Of a stretch of 64,000 nucleotides of DNA, positions 1 through 6,970 are shown in pieces. The notes below the pieces were generated by a model. It was not told where the DNA came from. It did no database searches and saw only the letters and a program-made list of their open reading frames with translations. Within the stretch, counting starts at the first letter, position 1. Each line of letters begins with the position of its first letter. Position numbers and translations under genes: made by a program. Source of the stretch: JAAYEV01 sp964508195 (GTDB taxonomy: Bacteria; Bacillota; Clostridia; Ch29); the NCBI GenBank assembly GCA_964508195.1, contig CAZDSH010000002.1, positions 23,625 through 87,624 of the forward strand. The letters are read 5' to 3'.

Positions 1-939
1 GCCGATGAAAAAATCCGCCGCCACTACGGAAAATGTCCTATAGGGATATTTACCGAAACAATCGTTAAATATTGAGATAGCATCCGTAGCAAAGGTAAGG
101 GCCCCTTTACCTGTAGGCTTATCAAAATAATAGGACTTAACGATTATACCGTCCTTTTTATTAGTGCTCACTTTGAATTTCTCGGCTGCGACCCATGCAA
201 AATCCCTTACCCTATCACCCTGAAAGTGCCATTCAACGTTTTTCGCATCGTGTTTCCGCTTTTTTATTACTTCCCCTGTAGCGGCTACGATATAATCCTT
301 CGCTATGATCAACGTAACCTGATAATCCGCAATATCGCTATAAAAGGGATCGCCGATAGCGCTATAAGGTTCAAGGTGCCATCCTTCATGATCGCACATA
401 GCGACAATAGGATACCAGTTCACAGCCTTTATTGTGTTATTACCGTACCCGAACCTTCCGTAGCAATGGGGAAACTTCACGGTAAAATTTATATCCATAC
501 TAACGGTATCGGAGGGTCCTACCGGTTCAGGTAGACTTATTTTTAAAATTTGTCTGTTATCATCCTTGTACTCCCAGGGCACCCTCTGGCCTTCTATTTG
601 AATGTTATCTATATTTAAAAATCCTACGTTAAAACCCTCGGGATAGGCGCTATTTCGCTCTAAGGGTCCAAAGGGTAGCGTGTCCTCGTTTTCAAAGGCG
701 TTGGGATAAAGATGCATATAGATATCTGCTAAAACAACATCGTTACTGTTCAGATATACGAGATGTTCATAACCCTTGAGCAGCTTTTCCTTTTCGTCAA
801 AATAACAATGTATATTGTACTGGTTTGACTTTATATCCTTTGCGGTGGTTTTAGATGGGGTAGAGAGTTTCTGGTGAAGGGGCAAACAAAGGGCTATAAT
901 TACTGTAATTATAATTATTGCTAAAAGGATTCTTTTCAT
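1..939 (-). CDS. M1-family metallopeptidase, N-terminal part (cut by window edge)
   Basis: Open leftward frame of 313 codons starting at the ATG complementary to 937-939 and still open at base 1. It begins with a basic, strongly hydrophobic segment (MKRILLAIIIITVIIALC), so the protein is exported or membrane anchored; the cysteine at 18 lacks a good lipobox. The rest looks like the beta-rich N-terminal domain of gluzincin aminopeptidases: Y-x-x-H-L-V-Y-L, D-I-Y-M-H-L-Y-P-N-A-F, K-A-V-N-W-Y-P near residue 180, and W-H-L-E-P-Y. The HExxH zinc site would lie beyond the edge, so catalysis cannot be verified. GGGAGG-like ribosome site precedes the start. It diverges from the dnaD-type gene. Family assignment is by pattern recognition and moderately sure. 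Confidence 0.72.
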   Translation of the reverse strand, partial: MKRILLAIIIITVIIALCLPLHQKLSTPSKTTAKDIKSNQYNIHCYFDEKEKLLKGYEHLVYLNSNDVVLADIYMHLYPNAFENEDTLPFGPLERNSAYPEGFNVGFLNIDNIQIEGQRVPWEYKDDNRQILKISLPEPVGPSDTVSMDINFTVKFPHCYGRFGYGNNTIKAVNWYPIVAMCDHEGWHLEPYSAIGDPFYSDIADYQVTLIIAKDYIVAATGEVIKKRKHDAKNVEWHFQGDRVRDFAWVAAEKFKVSTNKKDGIIVKSYYFDKPTGKGALTFATDAISIFNDCFGKYPYRTFSVVAADFFIG

Positions 940-1067
940 AAGCCGGCCTCCCTAAAATTTGAACTATAGATCCTATATGCTATGCTAAGGGCGCAACCTA
1001 TAAAACCGACGGCGCTAAGTCCTTATATAATAATTTTATGCACCGGTAGGAAGCGTAATAACTAATA

Positions 1068-1076
1068 TGCTATAAT
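1068..1076 (+). promoter_or_regulatory. extended -10 promoter of the dnaD-type gene
   Basis: TGCTATAAT: a perfect -10 hexamer (1071-1076) with an extended -10 TG one base upstream, 39 bases before the ATG at 1115. No good -35 is visible at 16-18 bp spacing, which is normal for extended -10 promoters. The gap 940-1114 between the divergent genes holds nothing else I recognise. Confidence 0.5.
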
Positions 1077-1114
1077 ATAAAATACATAAGGAACTAATTC
1101 TTGGGAGGGATAAT

Positions 1115-2152
1115 ATGCAATTTATTAAGGGTAAACCCTGTATTGACATTGAGGACACACCATTAGAGAATATTTTTATTGATGCTTTTATGCCCTCCGC
1201 CGATGGGAATTTCGTAAAAGTATATCTCCTTGGATACAAATATGCTTGTAGTACAGCCTGTTCAGCCAACCTTTCTAACGAAACCATCGCCCGGGCATTA
1301 GACATACCGCTAACGACGGTTTTGAAGGCCTGGGATTATTGGGCACAGCGAGGGGTAATAAAAAAATATTATACGCCGAACGATAAACACAATTTTTCTG
1401 TAGAATTCGTTAATCTAAAACAATTGTACATAGACAATTACATCAATATATCCGATAACATGCCGAAGAAAAGCACAAAAAAACAAAGGCCCTACACGCC
1501 CTTAGATTTAACCGAGGCCATGACCGATACAAACATAAGGGATATGTTTACTGGTATACAACAGATCCTATGCCGACCGTTAAACTCTAGCGAGAGCTTG
1601 CAATGCCTGGAGTGGATCTACGATTTGAAGATGGCCCCGGAGGTAATAGAAGAAGCCTTTAGGTATTCCGTCGAACAAAAAGGTATAAAGAGCATAAGAT
1701 ATGTTAACGCCATCATAAATAACTGGTATGATAACGGCATTAATACTTTAGAAAGGTTAGAAGAACATCTAGATGTTACCTCAAACAAGTATAACAGTTA
1801 TAATCAGATAATGAAGACCCTAGGCAGAACCGGTAGCCCAACTAGGATCGAAAAACAATTTATGGATAGATGGTTAGATGAATATGCAATGCCTATGGAC
1901 GTAGTGCTAAAGGCTTGTGATGCGGCGGTTATACAAATATCGAACCCATCCCTTAATTACGTTAACGGAATAATAACAAAATGGAAAAAAGCCGGGCTAA
2001 AAAACCTTACAGACGTAAAGGACGAGGAAAAAGAGCCTAGACCCCAACGGCGGAGAAGTACAAAAAATAAGTTCCATAATTTTGAACAATCGGCCTCAAA
2101 GCTTACAAATGCACAGCTTAAAGAAATTCTTAACCGACGAAGGAACGCTTAG
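1115..2152 (+). CDS. DnaD-domain replication initiation protein
   Basis: 345 residues; GGGAGG lies 8 bases before the ATG. Residues 1-110 look like a winged-helix N-terminal domain (L-S-N-E-T-I-A-R-A-L-D-I-P-L-T-T-V-L-K-A-W-D-Y-W). Two DnaD C-terminal domains follow at about 143-220 and 232-305, each with the signature Y-x-x-x-I-x-x-W (YVNAIINNW and YVNGIITKW). The C terminus is basic. DnaD proteins remodel DNA and act with a helicase loader to place the replicative helicase at origins or stalled forks. The next gene starts 20 bases downstream and is a loader-type ATPase, which supports this job. Tandem DnaD_C domains are common in clostridial homologues. Confidence 0.88.
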   Translation: MQFIKGKPCIDIEDTPLENIFIDAFMPSADGNFVKVYLLGYKYACSTACSANLSNETIARALDIPLTTVLKAWDYWAQRGVIKKYYTPNDKHNFSVEFVNLKQLYIDNYINISDNMPKKSTKKQRPYTPLDLTEAMTDTNIRDMFTGIQQILCRPLNSSESLQCLEWIYDLKMAPEVIEEAFRYSVEQKGIKSIRYVNAIINNWYDNGINTLERLEEHLDVTSNKYNSYNQIMKTLGRTGSPTRIEKQFMDRWLDEYAMPMDVVLKACDAAVIQISNPSLNYVNGIITKWKKAGLKNLTDVKDEEKEPRPQRRRSTKNKFHNFEQSASKLTNAQLKEILNRRRNA

Positions 2153-2172
2153 ACTGCGGGGGAGTGTTATAA

Positions 2173-3147
2173 ATGGAAAAAACCGTTGCCGAAATATTAA
2201 AGGAATACGAAACCCTAAGGACTCGGGCGGAAAAGGAAAGGGAAACGAGGATAGAGGAGGTCTATAAAAAGGTACCACAAATCGAAAGGATTGATGATAC
2301 TATAAATAGGTTGGGTATTGAATGTACCTATCATTCTATAACCCTTGGCCCTGTAGCGCAAAAAGAGTATTTAGAAGCCTTCTCAAAGAAAATTAAAAGC
2401 CTCAGGGATGAAAAAACTACCTTGCTAAAAAAGCACGGATTTTCGGTTGATTATATGGATATGAAGCACCAATGTCAAAAATGCGAGGATACAGGCTATA
2501 TAAATCATGATAAATGTCCCTGCTTTAAACAGAAATTAATAGAAAGGGCTTATAATCAATCAAACCTTGGCAATGTATTATCCAGAGAAAACTTTAATAC
2601 CTTTGATTTAGACCTGTTTTCCGACGAAAAGTTCCGTGATTATCCGAAGACCCCTAAACAAAACATGTTAGACATATTAAGTCGTTGTGAAGGTTTTGTA
2701 TACAATTTCGAAAAGGATAACGGCGAAAATTTACTCTTTTACGGCGAAACGGGGTTAGGTAAAACTTTTTTGTGCAACTGTATAGCAAAAAAGTTACTGG
2801 ATAAAGGCAGACCCGTATTATATCTTACGGCCTTTAAACTGTTTAAAATTCTGGAGGAGTACCAATTCGGCCCAAAAAATATAGCCCGTGAAAAAAATAT
2901 GTTAGATTTTATATTAACCGGCGATCTTTTAATAATAGATGATCTGGGAACGGAATTTACCAACAGCTTTACTATTTGTGAACTTTTTAACATTATAAAC
3001 ACCCGGCTCCTTAAGAGGAATAAAACTATTATCTCTACTAACCTTCAACCAAGCCAATTGATGGAGATATATAGCCAAAGGCTATTTTCCCGGTTATCGG
3101 CCCATTATACGGCCCTGGAGTTTTATGGTTATGACCTAAGGATGTAA
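2173..3147 (+). CDS. DnaI/DnaC-like helicase loader ATPase
   Basis: 324 residues, 20 bases after the DnaD-type gene, so almost surely the same operon. N-terminal 95 residues are coiled-coil rich. A zinc-binding cluster follows (C101, C104, C115, C117), as in DnaI-type loaders, where it contacts the helicase. Walker A is GETGLGKT at 191-198 and Walker B LLIIDDLGTE near 252-261; the arginine-rich S-Q-R-L-F-S-R-L lies near the C terminus. The likely role is ATP-dependent loading of the DnaB helicase encoded at 5586-6965. Distinguished from IstB transposition helpers by the zinc cluster and the DnaD partner. Confidence 0.88.
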   Translation: MEKTVAEILKEYETLRTRAEKERETRIEEVYKKVPQIERIDDTINRLGIECTYHSITLGPVAQKEYLEAFSKKIKSLRDEKTTLLKKHGFSVDYMDMKHQCQKCEDTGYINHDKCPCFKQKLIERAYNQSNLGNVLSRENFNTFDLDLFSDEKFRDYPKTPKQNMLDILSRCEGFVYNFEKDNGENLLFYGETGLGKTFLCNCIAKKLLDKGRPVLYLTAFKLFKILEEYQFGPKNIAREKNMLDFILTGDLLIIDDLGTEFTNSFTICELFNIINTRLLKRNKTIISTNLQPSQLMEIYSQRLFSRLSAHYTALEFYGYDLRM

Positions 3148-3235
3148 ATTATAGGGCGGAATATATCCGTACTTTTACAGTTGATTATATTTTCGGAATG
3201 TAAACCTTCGCCACCGCCAATGCCTTTTGTGAATT

Positions 3236-3370
3236 ATGTATCCCAAGGTTACTAGGCAAAAAAATGGGCGCATCAATCTTTCCTTTGTGCAAGGTATCCG
3301 GGTTCGTTATGGGCGTAAGTCAAAAGTAGTCTTTTATGATGTTGCCAACTCTTATTTTGAGATTGATTAA
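3236..3370 (+). pseudogene. relic of an IS1634/IS4-type transposase
   Basis: A 44-codon frame from ATG 3236 to the TAA at 3368-3370 reads like two joined pieces of an IS1634-family transposase: an N-terminal piece (VTRQKNGRINLSFVQGIR) and a piece around the first catalytic Asp (GRKSKVVFYDVANSYFEID). In full-length family members these parts lie well over 100 residues apart, so an internal deletion and loss of everything downstream are inferred. No terminal inverted repeats are visible. It ends directly at the terminator hairpin. Recognition is from memory of the family, so moderate confidence. Confidence 0.5.
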
Positions 3371-3373
3371 GGA

Positions 3374-3419
3374 AACCTCCGTAAACATCGGTAAATAGAT
3401 GTTTGCAGAGGTTTTTTGT
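3374..3419 (+). terminator. strong intrinsic terminator
   Basis: A 16-bp stem (3374-3389 with 3398-3413, two G-U or near pairs, AACCTC...GAGGTT at the base) with an 8-base loop and a T-rich tail. It closes the dnaD/loader transcript. The 300-odd bases 3148-3557 otherwise contain only the transposase relic and a weak GGGGTTTG/CAAACCCC inverted repeat (about 3500-3543). Confidence 0.8.
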
Positions 3420-3557
3420 TATTGTTACCATAAAAGTAGAAAAACCACTCCCTTTATATTATTACTAAAGATAAAGAAAATGGCTATTTGTATTGTATGG
3501 GGGTTTGAGGTAGACCACATTATTCGTGATTTCCCCAAACCCCTTGATATTGTTGGC

Positions 3558-3633
3558 TGGTGACCCATCAGGGATTCGAACCCTGGACGCCCTGATTAAG
3601 AGTCAGGTGCTCTACCAGCTGAGCTAATGGGTC
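3558..3633 (-). tRNA. tRNA-Lys (anticodon CTT)
   Basis: On the minus strand a 76-base cloverleaf: acceptor GACCCAT/ATGGGTC, D arm AGCTCAGCTGGTAGAGC, anticodon stem CCTGA/TCAGG with loop CTCTTAA (anticodon CTT), T arm CCAGG-GTTCGAAT-CCCTGA, discriminator A and an encoded CCA end. It lies 70 bases downstream of the FAD oxidoreductase gene on the same strand. No clear terminator follows it. Confidence 0.97.
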
Positions 3634-3703
3634 ACAGTTTTAATATTGAAATAGCTTACTAAACTATGATAAATCAAAACTGCTTTTTTGTCAATAATCC
3701 AGC

Positions 3704-5110
3704 CTAGGATTTGTTTGCTAATTCCCTTGCCACTATTATTCCCGTTATGGATGCCTGCATAAGGCCCCTCGTGATACCTGCGCCGTCACCGATAGTGTAC
3801 AATCCCTTAACGGCGGTTTGGAAGCCCTTATCAACCTCCACCTTGCTACTATAAAACTTGACCTCGCACCCGTAAAGAAGGGTATTTCTTGAATAGAGAT
3901 TAGGGGCTAATTTATCAAAGGCCCTTAGAGCTTCAACGATCGACGTAAGGTGCCTATCAGGGAGCACAAAACTTAGATCGCCGGGAACGGCATCCTTTAA
4001 CGTAGGTATAGTAGTGGATTTGTTGAGCCTATCCGTACTTGTTCGCCTGCCCTTAAGCAAATCTCCTAACCTTTGGACCATAATACCGCCCCCCGTTAGC
4101 ATATTCGCCAACTTCGCTATATATTTCCCATATTCTATGGGCTGATTGAAGGGTTCCGTAAAGGTAGTGGATACAAGTAATGCGAAATTCGTATTATCCG
4201 TCCGTAAAGTACGATCGGAATAGCTATGACCGTTCACGAGTACGAGCCCCTCCTCGTAGCGTTCCTCGGATACCATACCGCCGGGATTCATACAAAAAGT
4301 TCTGGCCTTATTTTCGAAGGTGTCTGAATAATATACGAGCTTCGCCTCATAAAGATCCCGGGTTAGGTGATCCATAACGGAGTTGGGTACCTCTACCCTG
4401 ACACCTATATCTACGGCATTGTTTTTTGTACCTATACCCAACCTAGCAGCCTGGCCGGATAACCAATGGGCCCCCGCCCTACCGGGAGCTGCAATCACAT
4501 ATTCTGCATTTATTTCCATTACCTCGCCGGCCCTGCGCCGCGCCCTTACCCCCGTCACTTTATCATCAGCAACAAGGATATCCTCAACGGCCGTAAGATC
4601 ACAAAATTCGACGCCTTGTTCCATTAAATATTCGTACATATTCTTTAGTACGTCGTAGGCTCTATCGGTCCCTAGGTGACGTACCGGACAGGGCACTAGT
4701 TTAATCCCATGCCTTGAAGCCTCGTACACTAGTTCGTCTAATTTTTTCTCATTGAGACCATATACCTCTGACCCTGCGCCAAATTTTAAATAAATGCTAT
4801 CGGCATATTCTATTAGCTCCTCGGCCTCTTCAAAGGACCTATAGTCCGTTATATTGCCGCCGACTTCGGGGCTCAAAGAGAGCTTACCATCGCTAAAGGC
4901 ACCGGCGCCGGCCCAACCGCTTACTATTGAACAGGGGTTGCAATTTATACATTTTCCCTTTCGTGCGGGACACTTTCTTGCACTTATCTTTCTGCCCTTA
5001 TCCAACATAAGTATTTCATAATCCGCACGCTTTATAAGCTCTAAAGCGGTGAATATACCTGCTGGCCCGGAACCTATTATGATTACGTCATATCTATCCT
5101 TTAATACCAT
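3704..5110 (-). CDS. NAD(P)/FAD-dependent oxidoreductase, uncharacterised dehydrogenase family
   Basis: 468 residues with a ribosome site (GGGAGACGG) before the ATG. The N terminus carries the dinucleotide fold D-V-I-I-I-G-S-G-P-A-G (about 8-18). A cysteine cluster C-x5-C-x2-C-x2-C lies near residues 47-61 (KCPARKGKCINCNPC). The sequence W-A-G-A-G-A-F-S-D-G-K-L follows, typical of the FAD-dependent dehydrogenase family widespread in clostridia. A C-terminal motif L-Y-T-I-G-D-G-A-G-I-T-R-G binds the FAD end. The substrate is unknown. The cysteines may carry metal or act in redox chemistry; this is inference. A DUF1858 redox protein is encoded just upstream. Confidence 0.85.
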   Translation of the reverse strand: MVLKDRYDVIIIGSGPAGIFTALELIKRADYEILMLDKGRKISARKCPARKGKCINCNPCSIVSGWAGAGAFSDGKLSLSPEVGGNITDYRSFEEAEELIEYADSIYLKFGAGSEVYGLNEKKLDELVYEASRHGIKLVPCPVRHLGTDRAYDVLKNMYEYLMEQGVEFCDLTAVEDILVADDKVTGVRARRRAGEVMEINAEYVIAAPGRAGAHWLSGQAARLGIGTKNNAVDIGVRVEVPNSVMDHLTRDLYEAKLVYYSDTFENKARTFCMNPGGMVSEERYEEGLVLVNGHSYSDRTLRTDNTNFALLVSTTFTEPFNQPIEYGKYIAKLANMLTGGGIMVQRLGDLLKGRRTSTDRLNKSTTIPTLKDAVPGDLSFVLPDRHLTSIVEALRAFDKLAPNLYSRNTLLYGCEVKFYSSKVEVDKGFQTAVKGLYTIGDGAGITRGLMQASITGIIVARELANKS

Positions 5111-5195
5111 TGTAACCGTCTCCCTTTACAATAACTAACCCCAGGTTATAGTACCAGAGTATGTTAGTTCAGTCAAATCAATCGTAAAAGAATAG

Positions 5196-5213
5196 GACAG
5201 CCCTAGGGCTGTC
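5196..5213 (-). terminator. terminator of the DUF1858 gene
   Basis: An 18-base perfect palindrome, GACAGCCCTAGGGCTGTC, begins right after the stop codon of the DUF1858 gene and is followed on the minus strand by CTATTCTTTT. Typical compact intrinsic terminator. Confidence 0.7.
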
Positions 5214-5420
5214 TTATTTCTTCGCCAAGTATTCGTTTAAATCCTTTAAAAGATTGTCAGCATTTATGCCATGGACAATACTGGCCTGTTCTATGCTTTC
5301 CCCGGATGCGGCGGGGCATCCGATACAATGCATACCATGTTGCATGAATATAGCGGCTGTACCCCTTTCTAGCATTAGCACCTGGGCAATAGTCATGTCC
5401 TTAGTAATTTTCTCTGACAT
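5214..5420 (-). CDS. DUF1858 redox-disulfide protein
   Basis: 68 residues, GGAGGGG ribosome site 5-10 bases upstream. The sequence has the DUF1858 pattern (I-T-K-D-M-T-I-A-Q-V-L...G-T-A-A-I-F-M-Q-H-G-M-H-C-I-G-C) with a CxxC pair at about residues 32-35. Members occur beside hybrid-cluster proteins and other redox enzymes in anaerobes and are thought to form a redox disulfide. The gene stands alone between a DnaA-box cluster upstream and its own terminator downstream. Confidence 0.88.
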   Translation of the reverse strand: MSEKITKDMTIAQVLMLERGTAAIFMQHGMHCIGCPAASGESIEQASIVHGINADNLLKDLNEYLAKK

Positions 5421-5502
5421 CCCGGTCCCCTCCTTTGATTATTAGCATTACCATTATAATTAATAATACTACCATAATAGATAGCGTTACCTGCGACCTA
5501 TG

Positions 5503-5551
5503 TTATCCACAATTTATGTGCATACATCCACATGTATCCACATTGTCCACA
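5503..5551 (+). promoter_or_regulatory. cluster of four DnaA boxes downstream of dnaB
   Basis: In 49 bases there are four same-direction DnaA-box 9-mers: TTATCCACA (5503-5511, perfect), ACATCCACA (5524-5532, two mismatches), GTATCCACA (5534-5542, one) and TTGTCCACA (5543-5551, one). The last three follow each other with centre spacings of 10 and 9 bases. The group is framed by an inverted repeat TGTGCATA (5518-5525) / TATGCACA (5556-5563). It lies between the dnaB stop and the DUF1858 start, about 25 kb from oriC. DnaA binding is inferred; it could regulate, titrate DnaA or act as an accessory origin element. Confidence 0.65.
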
Positions 5552-5585
5552 GAGATATGCACAAACATATATTCCTGTACCGCAG

Positions 5586-6965
5586 TTATTCCCTGTATCT
5601 CGCCATATCCGCAAACTTTGTAAACTTATCCAACCACACCAATTCCACGGTACCTGTCGGCCCATTCCTTTGTTTTGCCAATATTATTTCCGCTATACCC
5701 TTCTTCTCAGTATCTGCATTATAATACTCATCCCTATAGAGGAACATAACAACATCTGCATCTTGCTCTATGGCGCCGGATTCCCTTAAATCTGATAACA
5801 TCGGCCGGTGTTCCGAACGCATCTCCGGCGCCCTACTAAGCTGTGACATCGCCAGGACGGGACATTCCATCTCCCTGGCCAGGGCCTTCAAAGATCTGGA
5901 TATCTCAGATATCTCCTGCTGCCTGCTCTCCGCCCTGCCGCTCCCCTGCATGAGCTGCAAATAATCAATTAAAATCAGTTCAAGGCCCCTTTCCAGTTTT
6001 AGCCTCCTACATTTAGATCGCATCTCCGGGACAGTTATACTCGGCGTATCGTCAATATAGATATTTGTCTCAGAAAGCCTACTCACCGCCCCCGCCAGCT
6101 TCGGCCAATCATCGTCCTCGAGGTTTCCTGTACGTAGCCTATGGCTATCTATATTTGCCTCGGCGCATATCATCCGATTCACTAACTGCTCTTTGGACAT
6201 TTCGAGGCTAAATATCGCTATGGGTATACCGGTATTTAACGCTGCATACTGGGCTATATTCAATGCAAAGGCGGTTTTACCCATAGAGGGCCTTGCGGCT
6301 ACAAGTATCAAATCGCTTTTCTGTAACCCCGAAGTTTTGCCATCTATATCTATAAAGCCTGTAGGTATCCCTGTGAGCTTACCCTTTGTACTATATAATT
6401 CCTCTATCCTGTTAAAGCTGGAAACTAGCACATCCTTAACAGGAATGAAACCTTTAGAGGTCTTTTTTTGGGAGATATCAAATATACTCTTTTCTGCAAA
6501 TTCTATTATATTCCCTATTTCCTGCGCTGCTTCAAAGCCCATATCGGATATTTCGCTACTAGCCCTTATAAGTTTTCGTAGCAGGGCCTTCTCGCGGATA
6601 ATCTTTGCATAGTGCACAACATTGGCTATAGTGGGTACGCTAGAGGATATATCCGTTAGAAAAGCAACGCCGCCGACGGCTTCAAGGGTATTCCTTTGTC
6701 TCAACCGTTCAGGCAACGTCACCAAGTCCACAGGCTCCCCCTTATCAAAAAGCTCTGTCATTGCCTCATATATTTCCCGATGGCTGTCCCTATAAAAATC
6801 CTCGGAATTCATATATTCGGAAACAGCTATTATAGCCTCACGATCGAGTAGCATCGCACCTAATACCGATTGTTCAGCCTCTATACTATGGGGGGGTATC
6901 CTTGCTATGGATTTCATGTTTTCCACCATCCATCTACCTATGTTGCCCGGCAACCGGCGGCCCAT
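5586..6965 (-). CDS. dnaB: replicative DNA helicase DnaB
   Basis: 459 residues. The N-terminal helical domain starts at I-P-P-H-S-I-E-A-E-Q-S-V-L-G-A-M-L; the RecA-like domain has Walker A ARPSMGKTAFA near 228-238, followed by F-S-L-E-M-S and the I-D-Y-L-Q-L-M Walker B near 330, then A-M-S-Q-L-S-R and S-G-A-I-E-Q-D-A-D. It unwinds DNA at the replication fork (called DnaC in Bacillus). The start is uncertain: the first ATG at 6965 lies five bases from the Lon stop with a poor ribosome site, while ATGs at 6929 and 6917 match the usual length better. Same operon as lon and rplI. Confidence 0.96.
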   Translation of the reverse strand: MGRRLPGNIGRWMVENMKSIARIPPHSIEAEQSVLGAMLLDREAIIAVSEYMNSEDFYRDSHREIYEAMTELFDKGEPVDLVTLPERLRQRNTLEAVGGVAFLTDISSSVPTIANVVHYAKIIREKALLRKLIRASSEISDMGFEAAQEIGNIIEFAEKSIFDISQKKTSKGFIPVKDVLVSSFNRIEELYSTKGKLTGIPTGFIDIDGKTSGLQKSDLILVAARPSMGKTAFALNIAQYAALNTGIPIAIFSLEMSKEQLVNRMICAEANIDSHRLRTGNLEDDDWPKLAGAVSRLSETNIYIDDTPSITVPEMRSKCRRLKLERGLELILIDYLQLMQGSGRAESRQQEISEISRSLKALAREMECPVLAMSQLSRAPEMRSEHRPMLSDLRESGAIEQDADVVMFLYRDEYYNADTEKKGIAEIILAKQRNGPTGTVELVWLDKFTKFADMARYRE

Positions 6966-6970
6966 TACTT

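Noticed and set aside
3498..3543. GGGGTTTG/CAAACCCC inverted repeat downstream of tRNA-Lys
   Set aside because: Eight-bp stem with a long loop and no T tract in either direction; too weak to call a terminator.
5435..5789. short plus-strand frames across the dnaB end and the DnaA-box cluster
   Set aside because: They overlap dnaB antisense, lack ribosome sites and have no recognisable sequence.
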